Shown here: positions 39,217-49,326 of the stretch, in pieces
How positions within the stretch are numbered: position 1 is the stretch's first letter
Layout of the letters: each line of letters starts with the position of its first letter
Assembly: GCA_015069385.1 (NCBI GenBank)
Contig: SVIS01000008.1
Location: 1 to 59,230, forward strand
DNA length: 59,230 nucleotides
Direction: 5' to 3'
Source of the DNA: Clostridiales bacterium
Lineage (GTDB): Bacteria; Bacillota; Clostridia; Christensenellales; UBA1242
Translations under genes and position numbers: made by a program
Notes under the pieces: model-generated
Told to the model about the DNA's origin: nothing
Databases searched by the model: none
Seen by the model: only the letters and a program-made list of their open reading frames with translations

Positions 39217-41181
39217 TTAAAAGTCAAAATCGAATGGATTATCATTTTTAATTAATTTTTTATTTCTTGCTACAATATCGTAACGAATTTTAGATTCATC
39301 AAAGAATTTAGCAGGTACATATTCATCTTGCATTTTTTCTTTAGAGAACACAGGAACTCTAAACCATTGAGTCATTTTTGTTTTAATTGCTGGTTGACCG
39401 TAAATTTTAACAATATTTACATCATATGGCAATTGACCAAGTTCATATGGCTCAATAAGTGGACGAGTAACTGTTTGAGAACTTGTTGTACGTGAAGCAT
39501 CGCTATCTCGCTTGTCGGAGCGATTTACTGAAGTATTTTGTACTTGAATAGTGACATCGCCACACATTTTACTAAACTCTTCTCTTGTTTTTTGATCTTC
39601 TGTACCAATAAATATTTGAATGTTACAGTTACCTTTAATAGTGTCGGCTGTTTCTTTTGTATATTTGTTATCTAATTGGCTATAAGATTGAATAACAATT
39701 TGGAAGAAAATTCTTCTTGAACGAGAAACTGTTATCATGCTATCAAATTTTTGAATTTTTGGTAAGTTAGCAAATTCGTCTAGTAGGAAATAAACAGGTC
39801 TTTTAAGTTTAATACCTTCTGATTTTGATGCAATTTCAATAAGTTTTTTGTAAATTTGTGAAATACACATTGTTGCAATACAATGGCGGCTTTCTTTTTC
39901 ATCTGGTACTTTGATGAAAAGAACGGTTGGTTCGTTTACAAAGTCATCAAATGAAATATCACTTTGGCTAGTTGCATAACAAATACCCATATCTTGGAAT
40001 ATTGCTATTTTTGGTTGCATAACACCAAGGAACGAACGTGTTGTATTTGGGGCATTGTTTACAACGGTTGTAGCAAGGGCTTTAACTTTAGAGAAAGTAT
40101 CACGACCCTCAATATAGTCTTTTAATGTGCCCATCATGTTGTCTGGGTTAGAGTCACGAGTTGTACAAATTTTTGCAACGTTGTAAAAATTAAATTTTTC
40201 TCTTGTCATGCCAAGTTCAGGGTTTAACGAGTCCTCTAGCATAGCAAGCATAATACTATAAACAAAGTCTTGTGCACCTTGTTCCCAAGATGGATCATTT
40301 TTATTTTCAATAGGTAGCACTGCTGAAGCAACTTCTCTTAATTCGTTTTCTGCTTCATTAATTAGAGTTTGTGAAAGTGATTGAAGTTCTACATTTAGTT
40401 GTTCTTTATTAGGATAAGCAATACCGTTAAAGCCATACCACTCTGCCCCATACTGTGGAGCAACTGCTTTATATCCAGCTTGTGCAGGAGTTGCACCTTT
40501 AAAAACTTTTACTTCTTTTTCTAAGTTATGAGCCCTTTGATATTGAGTATAAGCATTGTCCATTGGGTTCCAACGAGATGAAGAATAAGGATTACGTAAG
40601 TCTAAAACAATTAATCTATAACCTTCTTTTCTAAGTTGAATAGCGTGGTTGTTGTAAAGTTCACCTTTAGGGTCGGTAATTACCATACATGGTTTTTCGG
40701 CTGTGTGAGCATAACACCTAATAGCAGGCTCTAGCGCAAATGTGGTTTTACCGGAACCGGTTGTACCAACAATTAAAGCATGCATTTCTGGGTACATGTT
40801 TACGTGAAGTTGACCATTTTTATATTGTGAAGAAATAAACGTACCTGATTTTTTTACTTTTGGTAAAGTATTAAAAGTGTTTGGCATAAATTTTGGATTT
40901 TTGGCAAGTTCATCTTCTGTAATAAACCTTGCGTTATAGTGTTGATCCATTTTGTCACCACTTTGAGTTGTACCCTCAAAGTTTGCACTTGAACTGGTGT
41001 AATTTCTAGTATCAAGCATGGTAACAATACCAAAGAACACACCAACACATATACCAATAATTGCATACGTTGATGTAAAGTGATCAATAAGTTCAACATC
41101 TTTGGTTAAAACAAAATCTAACACTACACCTACAACATAGCATACAATTGTAAATATTAAAAATCTTTTAAATTTTTTCAT
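39217..41181 (-). CDS. VirD4/TraG-type coupling ATPase
   Basis: Two N-terminal TMs; Walker A ALIVGTTGSGKTT; VITDPKGELY; PVYFLLDEFANLPKIQKFDSMITVSRSRRIFFQIVIQSYSQL. Confidence 0.92.
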   Translation of the reverse strand: MKKFKRFLIFTIVCYVVGVVLDFVLTKDVELIDHFTSTYAIIGICVGVFFGIVTMLDTRNYTSSSANFEGTTQSGDKMDQHYNARFITEDELAKNPKFMPNTFNTLPKVKKSGTFISSQYKNGQLHVNMYPEMHALIVGTTGSGKTTFALEPAIRCYAHTAEKPCMVITDPKGELYNNHAIQLRKEGYRLIVLDLRNPYSSSRWNPMDNAYTQYQRAHNLEKEVKVFKGATPAQAGYKAVAPQYGAEWYGFNGIAYPNKEQLNVELQSLSQTLINEAENELREVASAVLPIENKNDPSWEQGAQDFVYSIMLAMLEDSLNPELGMTREKFNFYNVAKICTTRDSNPDNMMGTLKDYIEGRDTFSKVKALATTVVNNAPNTTRSFLGVMQPKIAIFQDMGICYATSQSDISFDDFVNEPTVLFIKVPDEKESRHCIATMCISQIYKKLIEIASKSEGIKLKRPVYFLLDEFANLPKIQKFDSMITVSRSRRIFFQIVIQSYSQLDNKYTKETADTIKGNCNIQIFIGTEDQKTREEFSKMCGDVTIQVQNTSVNRSDKRDSDASRTTSSQTVTRPLIEPYELGQLPYDVNIVKIYGQPAIKTKMTQWFRVPVFSKEKMQDEYVPAKFFDESKIRYDIVARNKKLIKNDNPFDFDF

Positions 41182-41376
41182 TAAACTCCCCTTTAATAAA
41201 TTTTATTGCTAATATAAAGCACACATACAAAGAAAGTATACCCTTTAAATAACTTTTATGTCAAATTATTAAAAACAAATTTATTGTTTTTGCTTATAAT
41301 GCTTTTAAAATATTTATATTTCAATATTGTATTTAAAAAAATATTATGATATAATAGCCCAAAGTGAGGAAAAAGT

Positions 41377-42159
41377 ATGTTAGAATATGGAAAATTAACT
41401 CAATTAGACAATGATTATATGACATTAATGAGTGACTATTTATTATATAATGATTTATCTAGAATATTGCAAGGGCTTACGCATCTAGCAGAACTTGGAC
41501 AAATTAATGCAATACAAACTTACTATGTTTTATATGGTAAACCTAATGAAAAAATAGAAAAACATATTCAAAAAATAATAGAAGACAAGCCAAGCAATTA
41601 TAATGAAGCACTTGCTCTTTCAAGATATTATTTAAGAGTAATGAGTAAGGAAGAGACAGCGGAAGTTGAGTCTTTAATTTCACTTTATAAATCTTTGGAA
41701 AATGACTTGTTTATTCATGCAGGTAGAGGCGGTGTATTAAAAAACACTAACGTTGAAAAAGATATGAATAAAACTTTAGATGATATTTTAAGTTATGATG
41801 CATTAAAATATGAAGTTATGGCAATAGACATTTTAGAGGGTTTGCCATATATTAATGAAAAAATGTTACAAGTAAAATATGAGTTAAAAAGACAATCCAC
41901 AATACATAAATTAATTGGCGATAGGGTTAAAAATGGCCAAATTAAAAAAATAAGAAAAGTTTTTTATGCAAAACTAAAAGAATGTCCAAACGATGTTACA
42001 ACTAAATATTATCTTGCAAAAAATATTGCTCGTTTTGAAGGTAACAAAAAAGAGATTAAACTTGGCAGAAAAATTTTAGAAGAATTATCATCAAGACCAC
42101 TTTCTGTTAATAAAGAAACAATGGTTATAAACCATAGTAGTTTGGTGTATAAAGATTAA
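41377..42159 (+). CDS. Hypothetical protein, helical repeat (Sel1/TPR-like?)
   Basis: 260 aa helical ORF with terminator at 42194..42227. Confidence 0.6.
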   Translation: MLEYGKLTQLDNDYMTLMSDYLLYNDLSRILQGLTHLAELGQINAIQTYYVLYGKPNEKIEKHIQKIIEDKPSNYNEALALSRYYLRVMSKEETAEVESLISLYKSLENDLFIHAGRGGVLKNTNVEKDMNKTLDDILSYDALKYEVMAIDILEGLPYINEKMLQVKYELKRQSTIHKLIGDRVKNGQIKKIRKVFYAKLKECPNDVTTKYYLAKNIARFEGNKKEIKLGRKILEELSSRPLSVNKETMVINHSSLVYKD

Positions 42160-42328
42160 TTTTAAAATATTGAACAATATAAATTTTAAATAAAACTGTA
42201 AAAATTGATTAATTTTTGCAGTTTTTTAATAATTGCCGTAAAAGGTTTTTGCTAAATTAAAAATATTAATAAAATAATTGAAAAATATGGCATTAAATGA
42301 TATACTTTTAATTATTTGGAGGAAATAA

Positions 42329-44734
42329 ATGTACGATTTTAAACAGATAGAAGAAAAATGGCAAAAGAAATGGGAAAATGATGCAAGGTTAAAGGCTATT
42401 GATTTTCACCCAACCAAACCAAAATTTTATGTTTTGTATGAGTTTTATAATATTAGTGGAAATCTTCATATGGGGCATTTAAAAGGCACTGTTCCGGCAG
42501 ATGCTCTTGCTAGATATAAACGTTTAAAAGGTTATAACGTGTTATTTCCTATTGGTGGTGACTCGTTTGGTCTTCCAGCCGAAAATGCTGCAATTAAGCA
42601 TGGCATTAATCCACATAAATTTGTTGAAGATGGAATGAAAACCGTTTTAAATCAGTCTAAACAATTAGGTCTTTCATTTGATTGGGATAGAACTATTTGC
42701 ACAAGTGACCCAGATTATTATAAATGGACTCAGTGGATATTTAAAGAACTTTACAATCATGGCAAAGCATATAAACAAAAAGGTGTTGTAAACTTTTGTC
42801 CTACTTGCCAAACAGTTCTTTCTAATGAAGATTCTCAGGGTGGTAAATGTGACCGTTGTGGTAGCGATGTTGTTCAAGTAAATCGTAATGTTTGGTTTTT
42901 AAAAATGAAAGAATATAGCGAAAAATTACTTGGCAATGTTGAGCGCATTGATATGGCAGAACATTTAAAAGAGGCTCAAAGAAATTGGATTGGCAAAAGC
43001 GAAGGCATACAATTAAAACTTGATATTGTTGATGAAAATAATACCAAAATTGAAAATTTAGAAATTTATACAACTTGTATTGAAACTGTTTATGGAATAA
43101 CTTTTGTTGTTTTAGCACCAGAAAATAATTTAATTGAAAAATTAAGTTCATATATTAAAAATATTGATGAAGTAAAAGAATATCAAATAAAAACTTCATA
43201 TAAAAGTGAATTTGACAGGCTTAGTCAAGTTAAAGACAAAACTGGTTGCCAATTAAAAGGACTTTATGCAATTAACCCAATTACTAAAGCAAAAGTTCCA
43301 ATGTATATTGCTGATTTTGTATTAAGCGGTTATGGCACTGGTGCTGTTATGGCTGTTCCTAGTCATGATCAACGTGATTATGAATTTGCTAAAGCATTTA
43401 ATATCCCTATGATTCAAGTAATTGACGGCGATACTTCTACTTCGGCTGTAGAAAAAGCCGAATATTTAGAAAAAAATAGCACAATGTTGAACTCTGCAGA
43501 ATTTACTGGTATGCCTGTTTTAACAGCTAAACAAAAAATTGCTGACATGGTAATAGAAAAAGGCTATGGCAAAAAACAAGTAAACTATAAAATGCAAGAC
43601 TGGTCGTTTAATCGTCAACGTTATTGGGGTGAACCATTCCCTATTGTATTCTGCGACAAATGCGGCATTGTTGCGCTTGATGATAAAGATTTGCCTTTAA
43701 CTTTACCACAAACTAACGATTATATGCCAAACGAAAATGGTGACTCACCTATTTCTAAAATAGATAGTTTTGTAAACTGCACTTGTCCAAAGTGTGGTGG
43801 CAAAGCAAAACGTGAAACCGATACAATGCCAAACTGGGCAGGTTCTAGTTGGTATTGGCTTCGTTATGTTGACCCACACAATAAAAACGCACTTGCAGAC
43901 TTTGAAAAATTAAAATATTGGGGAAGCGTTGACGTTTATACTGGTGGAACTGAACATATTACACGCCATGTACTTTATGCTTTCTTCTGGCAAAATTTCT
44001 TATATGAAATTGGTGCGGTTCCAACACGTGACCCATTTATAAGAAAAATGGGTAGTGGCTTAATACTAGATGATGAAGGCAAAAAAATGAGCAAAAGTTC
44101 AAAAAATGGTGTATCGCCATTAGAAGTTATTAATAAATATGGCTCAGATGTTGCTCGTATGCACTTACACTTTTTGGCTGGTTATGAAGATAATTGCCAA
44201 TGGACTTTTAAAGGCATTGAAGGTATTGTAAACTTTTTAGATAAAGTTTGGAAGTTGCCAGAAATAATTAAAGGCGATGGAATTTCTAAAGAGCACGAAG
44301 TTGAACTTAATGTATTAATTAAAAAAGCATCAAGCGATTACGAAAATTTAAAATTAAATACTTGTATTTCTGCTTGCATGATATTTGTTAAAAAGATTAA
44401 AGAAGATGGGTTTATTACAAAAGAAGAATTAAGACAATTCTTGCTTGTGTTAAATCCTCTTGCACCGCATATTACAAGCGAAATGTATGAAAGAGTATTT
44501 GGTAAAGACCTTCTTGACCAAACTTTCCCAGAATATGATGAAAGTAAAACTGTTAAAAAAGAAATTAATTTGCCTGTTCAAGTTAATGGTAAAATGAAAG
44601 GTACAATTTTAGTTGACACTACTGCGCCTAAAGAGCAAATTGAACAAATGGCTATAGATTTTGTAAAAGTAGAAAAAGAGCAAGTTAAAAAAATAATATT
44701 TGTACCGGGGCGAATTATAAATTTAATTGTTTAA
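42329..44734 (+). CDS. leuS: Leucyl-tRNA synthetase
   Basis: EFYNISGNLHMGHLKGTVPADALARYKRLKGYNVLFPIGGDSFGLPAENAA; KMSKS motif in KKMSKSSKNGVSP; editing domain. Confidence 0.97.
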   Translation: MYDFKQIEEKWQKKWENDARLKAIDFHPTKPKFYVLYEFYNISGNLHMGHLKGTVPADALARYKRLKGYNVLFPIGGDSFGLPAENAAIKHGINPHKFVEDGMKTVLNQSKQLGLSFDWDRTICTSDPDYYKWTQWIFKELYNHGKAYKQKGVVNFCPTCQTVLSNEDSQGGKCDRCGSDVVQVNRNVWFLKMKEYSEKLLGNVERIDMAEHLKEAQRNWIGKSEGIQLKLDIVDENNTKIENLEIYTTCIETVYGITFVVLAPENNLIEKLSSYIKNIDEVKEYQIKTSYKSEFDRLSQVKDKTGCQLKGLYAINPITKAKVPMYIADFVLSGYGTGAVMAVPSHDQRDYEFAKAFNIPMIQVIDGDTSTSAVEKAEYLEKNSTMLNSAEFTGMPVLTAKQKIADMVIEKGYGKKQVNYKMQDWSFNRQRYWGEPFPIVFCDKCGIVALDDKDLPLTLPQTNDYMPNENGDSPISKIDSFVNCTCPKCGGKAKRETDTMPNWAGSSWYWLRYVDPHNKNALADFEKLKYWGSVDVYTGGTEHITRHVLYAFFWQNFLYEIGAVPTRDPFIRKMGSGLILDDEGKKMSKSSKNGVSPLEVINKYGSDVARMHLHFLAGYEDNCQWTFKGIEGIVNFLDKVWKLPEIIKGDGISKEHEVELNVLIKKASSDYENLKLNTCISACMIFVKKIKEDGFITKEELRQFLLVLNPLAPHITSEMYERVFGKDLLDQTFPEYDESKTVKKEINLPVQVNGKMKGTILVDTTAPKEQIEQMAIDFVKVEKEQVKKIIFVPGRIINLIV

Positions 44735-44809
44735 AATTGTCGAATAAAGTAAATAATTTAGGCTTGCATTTATTTATTGGCGAGCCTAAAATTAATTTTT
44801 GGAGATTTT

Positions 44810-46489
44810 ATGGATTTTAAAAAGATTATTGCAAATAGCATAAACTACCAAGGTTTAGACCAAGAAAATATTATAAACAGCATTATTTTAACACCAGATG
44901 CTAATTTTGGTGATTATAGCCTACCTTGTTTTCCTTTTGCAAAAGTTTTAAGAAAAAGCCCTGTTGTTATTGCACAAGAAATTGCACAAAGTTTAAACGA
45001 ATGTGACTTAATTGAAAAAGTAGATGTTGTTAATGGTTATTTAAATTTCTATTTAAACAAAGCAAAAATATCTGAAAATTTAATCGAAAATTGTCAAAAT
45101 TTGTTTAAAAATAAAGAAAAAAATAACAAGGTTGTATGTTTAGACTACTCTTCTGTTAATCTTGCAAAATACATGCATATTGGGCATTGGAATACAACTA
45201 TTTTAGGCGAGGCTCTTGCAAGACTATATGAAAACCAAGGCTATAAGGCTGTAAGAATGAATTATATTGGTGACTATGGCTTGCCTTTTGGCAAAATGGT
45301 TTATGCATTTAAAACATGGGGCAACAAACAAGAAGTAGAAAAACGTGGTATCGATGCTCTTCAAGAATTATATGTTAAGTTTTGTGCTAATGAAAGCGAA
45401 GAGTTACTAACATTAGCAAGAGAAATTAGCAAAAAGATTGAAGAAAAAGATGCTGAAGTTTATCCAATATATGAGTGGTTTATAGATATATCTAAAAAAG
45501 AAGCAAAAAGGCTTTTAGATAAAGTTGGTATTACTTTTGATACTTGGCGTGGCGAAAGTTATTATAACGATAAAATGGAGCCTATTATTGAAGAAATAAA
45601 AAATAGCGGTTTTGGAAAAGTAAGCGAAGGTGCATTTATTGTAGATTTAAATGAATATAACATGGGCGTTTCGGTTATTCAAAGAGCCGATGGTGCAAGT
45701 TTGTATGTAACACGTGATTTAGCGGCACTGGATGATAGATATAAAACATATAACTTTGATGAAATGATTTATGTTACTGCGGTTCAACAATGTAATCATT
45801 TTGAAAAACTATTTAAAATATGTGAACTTTTAAATAAGCCATATGCGAATAAACTTTATCATGCAAGTTATGGTATGTTCTCTATGCCAGAGGGCAAAAT
45901 AGCCTCACGAAAAGGCAAACAGGCTTTATTTGAAGATATGCTAACCCAAGCCGAGCAAAAAATCTTTGATGCATTTACAAACAAAAGTTTTACTGAAGAA
46001 CAAAAACGTGTACTTGCTAAAAAAATTGGTAAAAGTGCAGTTGCATTTAGTATTTTAAAGGTTGACAGAATTAAAGATAAAGTATATGATGCCGACCTTG
46101 CAACAAACTTTAACGGCGAAACAGCACCATATATTGAATATACTTATGCAAGGTGTAATAGCATAGTTAAAAAAGCAAGTAAAGAAATTTTAAATGCAAA
46201 TGCAGACTACTCTTGTTTGCCATATGCTGATATGTTTGATATTATTAAATCAATTAATAATATAGATAAAACAATTGAAAGTGCGTTTGAAAATAAAGAG
46301 CCAAGTATACTCGCCCGTGAAGTTATATCTATTTGTAAAAACTTTAATAAATTTTATGGTGCTCACAAGGTTGTAGATACTGAAAATGTAGAAAAATCTA
46401 AAGCATTAATTAATTTTGTTAATTTAATAAAATCATGTCTTGCTTACACAATGCCACTACTTTGCATTGAAATTGTAGAAGAAATGTAA
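44810..46489 (+). CDS. argS: Arginyl-tRNA synthetase
   Basis: SSVNLAKYMHIGHWNTTILGEALARLYENQGYKAVRMNYIGDYG; C-terminal DALR domain; start set at MDFKK after GGAG. Confidence 0.95.
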   Translation: MDFKKIIANSINYQGLDQENIINSIILTPDANFGDYSLPCFPFAKVLRKSPVVIAQEIAQSLNECDLIEKVDVVNGYLNFYLNKAKISENLIENCQNLFKNKEKNNKVVCLDYSSVNLAKYMHIGHWNTTILGEALARLYENQGYKAVRMNYIGDYGLPFGKMVYAFKTWGNKQEVEKRGIDALQELYVKFCANESEELLTLAREISKKIEEKDAEVYPIYEWFIDISKKEAKRLLDKVGITFDTWRGESYYNDKMEPIIEEIKNSGFGKVSEGAFIVDLNEYNMGVSVIQRADGASLYVTRDLAALDDRYKTYNFDEMIYVTAVQQCNHFEKLFKICELLNKPYANKLYHASYGMFSMPEGKIASRKGKQALFEDMLTQAEQKIFDAFTNKSFTEEQKRVLAKKIGKSAVAFSILKVDRIKDKVYDADLATNFNGETAPYIEYTYARCNSIVKKASKEILNANADYSCLPYADMFDIIKSINNIDKTIESAFENKEPSILAREVISICKNFNKFYGAHKVVDTENVEKSKALINFVNLIKSCLAYTMPLLCIEIVEEM

Positions 46490-46517
46490 AAAAAGCACTT
46501 TTAAAGTGCTTTTTTTA
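46488..46517. terminator. Bidirectional intrinsic terminator
   Basis: AAAAAAAGCACTTTTAAAGTGCTTTTTTT. Confidence 0.85.
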
Positions 46518-47234
46518 ATTATTTAAAATAGATATATTACCATTTTTTAATAAATACATTTTTCCAAATAACTCAACTTTATCGCCTTGTTGTATTATAT
46601 AACTTCTGTCAGGTAAACCTATTAAAGGCATTTTGTTGCTATCGGGCAATAGAATATCTTGTAACATTTTTGTTCCATCACTAAACTTTAATGTTTCAAA
46701 AAATTGAAAGTGAGGTATAACATTAATATTTGTAAATGCAAGGCCTTTTAAAATTCTGTTAAAGTTTTTGTCTTTATGCTCGCCTTCTACTTCTGGAATA
46801 CAATAAACATTATCTGCCATGTTCATTGCCCCACCGCTTGCACCTATAACAACACCATTAAAATCTTTTAATAATTCTTTTAAGTTAAGTTCATTAATAA
46901 ATGCATTACCTGTTGGTAAATGTCCACCAAATAAATTAATAACTGTGGCTTTTTTAATATATTCTTTTAAATTATGTTTATTTTCATTATTAACATAAAT
47001 ATATTCATCAAAAGGTATGCCTGACATTAAAAAACTTTCTCTTGTTATTTTATTTGGGTCAGGGTCACTATTGTATGGTTTGCCAGCAATAATAACCATA
47101 CATTTTCTGTTAGTAAAATATTTTTTTAAATTGTCTAAAAAACCATTTTCGTTATCAATTATTCTTGCTGTTTTATTACCATTTTCATCTTTGTTGTAAG
47201 TTGTAAAACTAGATGATAAAATTAAAGTTCTCAT
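46515..47234 (-). CDS. Peptidase E / S51-family peptidase
   Basis: FGGHLPTGNAFI...GVVIGASGGAMNMADNVYCIPE serine-nucleophile region. Confidence 0.8.
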   Translation of the reverse strand: MRTLILSSSFTTYNKDENGNKTARIIDNENGFLDNLKKYFTNRKCMVIIAGKPYNSDPDPNKITRESFLMSGIPFDEYIYVNNENKHNLKEYIKKATVINLFGGHLPTGNAFINELNLKELLKDFNGVVIGASGGAMNMADNVYCIPEVEGEHKDKNFNRILKGLAFTNINVIPHFQFFETLKFSDGTKMLQDILLPDSNKMPLIGLPDRSYIIQQGDKVELFGKMYLLKNGNISILNN

Positions 47235-47249
47235 ATTATTTCCTTTATT

Positions 47250-49325
47250 TTAAGAAACCTTATCAAACTGGCTATTATATAATTCTGCATAAAAACCATT
47301 TTGGGCTAGTAATTGTTCGTGGTTGCCGCTTTCAATAATGTCGCCGTCTTTCATAACAAGAATTAAGTTAGCATTTTTAATTGTAGATAAGCGGTGTGCA
47401 ATTACAATAGAAGTTCTGCCTGTCATAAGTTTATCCATAGCAACTTGAATAAGTTCTTCTGTTCGTGTATCTACCGAACTTGTCGCTTCATCTAAAATAA
47501 GTATAGGAGCATTAGACACCATTGCTCTTGCAATAGTTAAAAGTTGCTTTTGACCTGCCGATACATTAGCATCTTCGTTTAAATAAGTATTATAGCCTTC
47601 AGGTAATGTTGAAATAAAGTGATGAACTCCGGCTGTCTTACAAGCATTTATTACTTGTTCATCGGTTATGCCTTGTTTGTTAAAAATAATATTTTCTTTA
47701 ATTGTGCCTTCGAATAGCCAAGTATCTTGAAGAACCATACAAAATAAATTATGAATATTTTCACGTGTGAGTGATTTTGTAGGAACACCATCAATTAATA
47801 TATCACCATAATATCCAATACCAAGATTACAATTTAATCTTTTATCAATATTATTGCCTTTTAATACATCAATTTTAATATCAAGCCTTTTATCATCAGT
47901 AAGCATATTAAAGTTTTGGTCAAATTTAATATTTATTTCTTTTGGAAATTTTTCAGCAATTTCTGGTTTTAAAACATAATCGGTTTTTTCGTTATTAATC
48001 ATTAATCTATTTTTGTTATCAACAAGAAGTCTTATAGATTTTCCATTATCAAAAATTTTATGATCGGTTAATTTGCCATTTACTATAAGTCTTGGTTGAT
48101 TAAGTTCGTAAAACCGCATTAATAAATTTACCATTGTGGTTTTACCTGCACCTGTTGGACCAACAATTGCAACCTTTTGCCCATGTTTAATATCTGCTGA
48201 GAAATTTTTTATAATTGTACGCTCTGAGTCATAGCCAAATCTTATATTTCTAAAAGATATATTTCCTTGGGAATTATTAAGTTTAACATTTTTTTGGCTT
48301 TCGTCTAATAATTCTTCTTGTTCTAAAAATTCAAAAACTCTATAACTTGCTGCTCCGCAAGATTGCAAACTACTCATGCCCTGAGCAATTTGAGATAGAG
48401 GTTGCGTAAATAACCTTACATACACCAAAAATGCAACAATTGTGCCTATTTCTATTTTTCCATTTACAACTAAAAGTGCACCAGCAATACACACAGCCAA
48501 GTAGCCAAGATTAGAAATAAAACTCATAAGTGGCATCATAAGCCCTGATAAAAAGTGGGCTGTTTTTCCACATTTTCTTAAATTTTGATTAATTTCATTA
48601 AATTGTGAAAATAACTTTTTCTCTGCATTATAGGCTTTTACAACATTGTGTCCTGAATAAACTTCTTCTATATGACCATTAATTTGACCAATTAGTTGTT
48701 GATTTTTAACAAAATATTTTTGTGAAAAACCAGCTATAATAAACATGAAAATAAAACCAATTATTGAAGAAATTATTGCAACTAAAGCCATAATCCAGTT
48801 GGTTATAAACATCATAAGAATAGAGCCTAAAAATAGTACAATGGCAGAAACTAAACTTGTAATGCTTTGATTTAGTGTTGAGGCAATTGCATCGACATCA
48901 TTAATTGCAAGCGAAATTGTATCACCTGTTTGATGAGAGTCGAAATATTTAAGTGGAAGTTTATTAATTTTGCTTGCAATATTTTTTCTAAGTCCGTTTG
49001 CTACTTTTTGAGTAACAGTTCCCATTATATAACCTTGAGTATAAGAAAGAATAATGCTAAATGCATAAAATGCGACCAAAGTTAGACCAATTGTAGTCAC
49101 AAGTTTTAAGTCAATTCCGGTTACAACACCCGCAGTAATGGCATTTGTTAATTGTTTTAATTTATCTGGACCAATTAATGTAAATATTGTTCCAGCAACT
49201 GCAGCAACAAGAGCAATTATTATTGCTTTTAAGTTAGGTTTGCAAAATTTAATTAATTTGCCGTAGGTTTCGGAGAACTTATGATTATTTTTTTCGGCAA
49301 CTTTCATTTTCATTGGACCTGCCAT
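47250..49325 (-). CDS. ABC transporter permease/ATP-binding protein with an insertion in the NBD
   Basis: Exporter TMD; Walker A GPTGAGKTTMVNLLMRF; signature SAGQKQLLTIARAM; LILDEATSSVD. Start set at MAGPMKMK with AGGAGG RBS. Confidence 0.94.
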   Translation of the reverse strand: MAGPMKMKVAEKNNHKFSETYGKLIKFCKPNLKAIIIALVAAVAGTIFTLIGPDKLKQLTNAITAGVVTGIDLKLVTTIGLTLVAFYAFSIILSYTQGYIMGTVTQKVANGLRKNIASKINKLPLKYFDSHQTGDTISLAINDVDAIASTLNQSITSLVSAIVLFLGSILMMFITNWIMALVAIISSIIGFIFMFIIAGFSQKYFVKNQQLIGQINGHIEEVYSGHNVVKAYNAEKKLFSQFNEINQNLRKCGKTAHFLSGLMMPLMSFISNLGYLAVCIAGALLVVNGKIEIGTIVAFLVYVRLFTQPLSQIAQGMSSLQSCGAASYRVFEFLEQEELLDESQKNVKLNNSQGNISFRNIRFGYDSERTIIKNFSADIKHGQKVAIVGPTGAGKTTMVNLLMRFYELNQPRLIVNGKLTDHKIFDNGKSIRLLVDNKNRLMINNEKTDYVLKPEIAEKFPKEINIKFDQNFNMLTDDKRLDIKIDVLKGNNIDKRLNCNLGIGYYGDILIDGVPTKSLTRENIHNLFCMVLQDTWLFEGTIKENIIFNKQGITDEQVINACKTAGVHHFISTLPEGYNTYLNEDANVSAGQKQLLTIARAMVSNAPILILDEATSSVDTRTEELIQVAMDKLMTGRTSIVIAHRLSTIKNANLILVMKDGDIIESGNHEQLLAQNGFYAELYNSQFDKVS

Positions 49326-49326
49326 A

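Noticed and set aside
39217-41181. Integrated conjugative element
   Set aside because: Only a TraG/VirD4-like gene is present; no relaxase, VirB4, integrase, att repeats or cargo boundaries are visible.
42240-42328. T-box riboswitch upstream of leuS/argS/trpS
   Set aside because: No T-box consensus (AGGGTGGNACCGCG) or specifier-loop architecture seen upstream of these genes.
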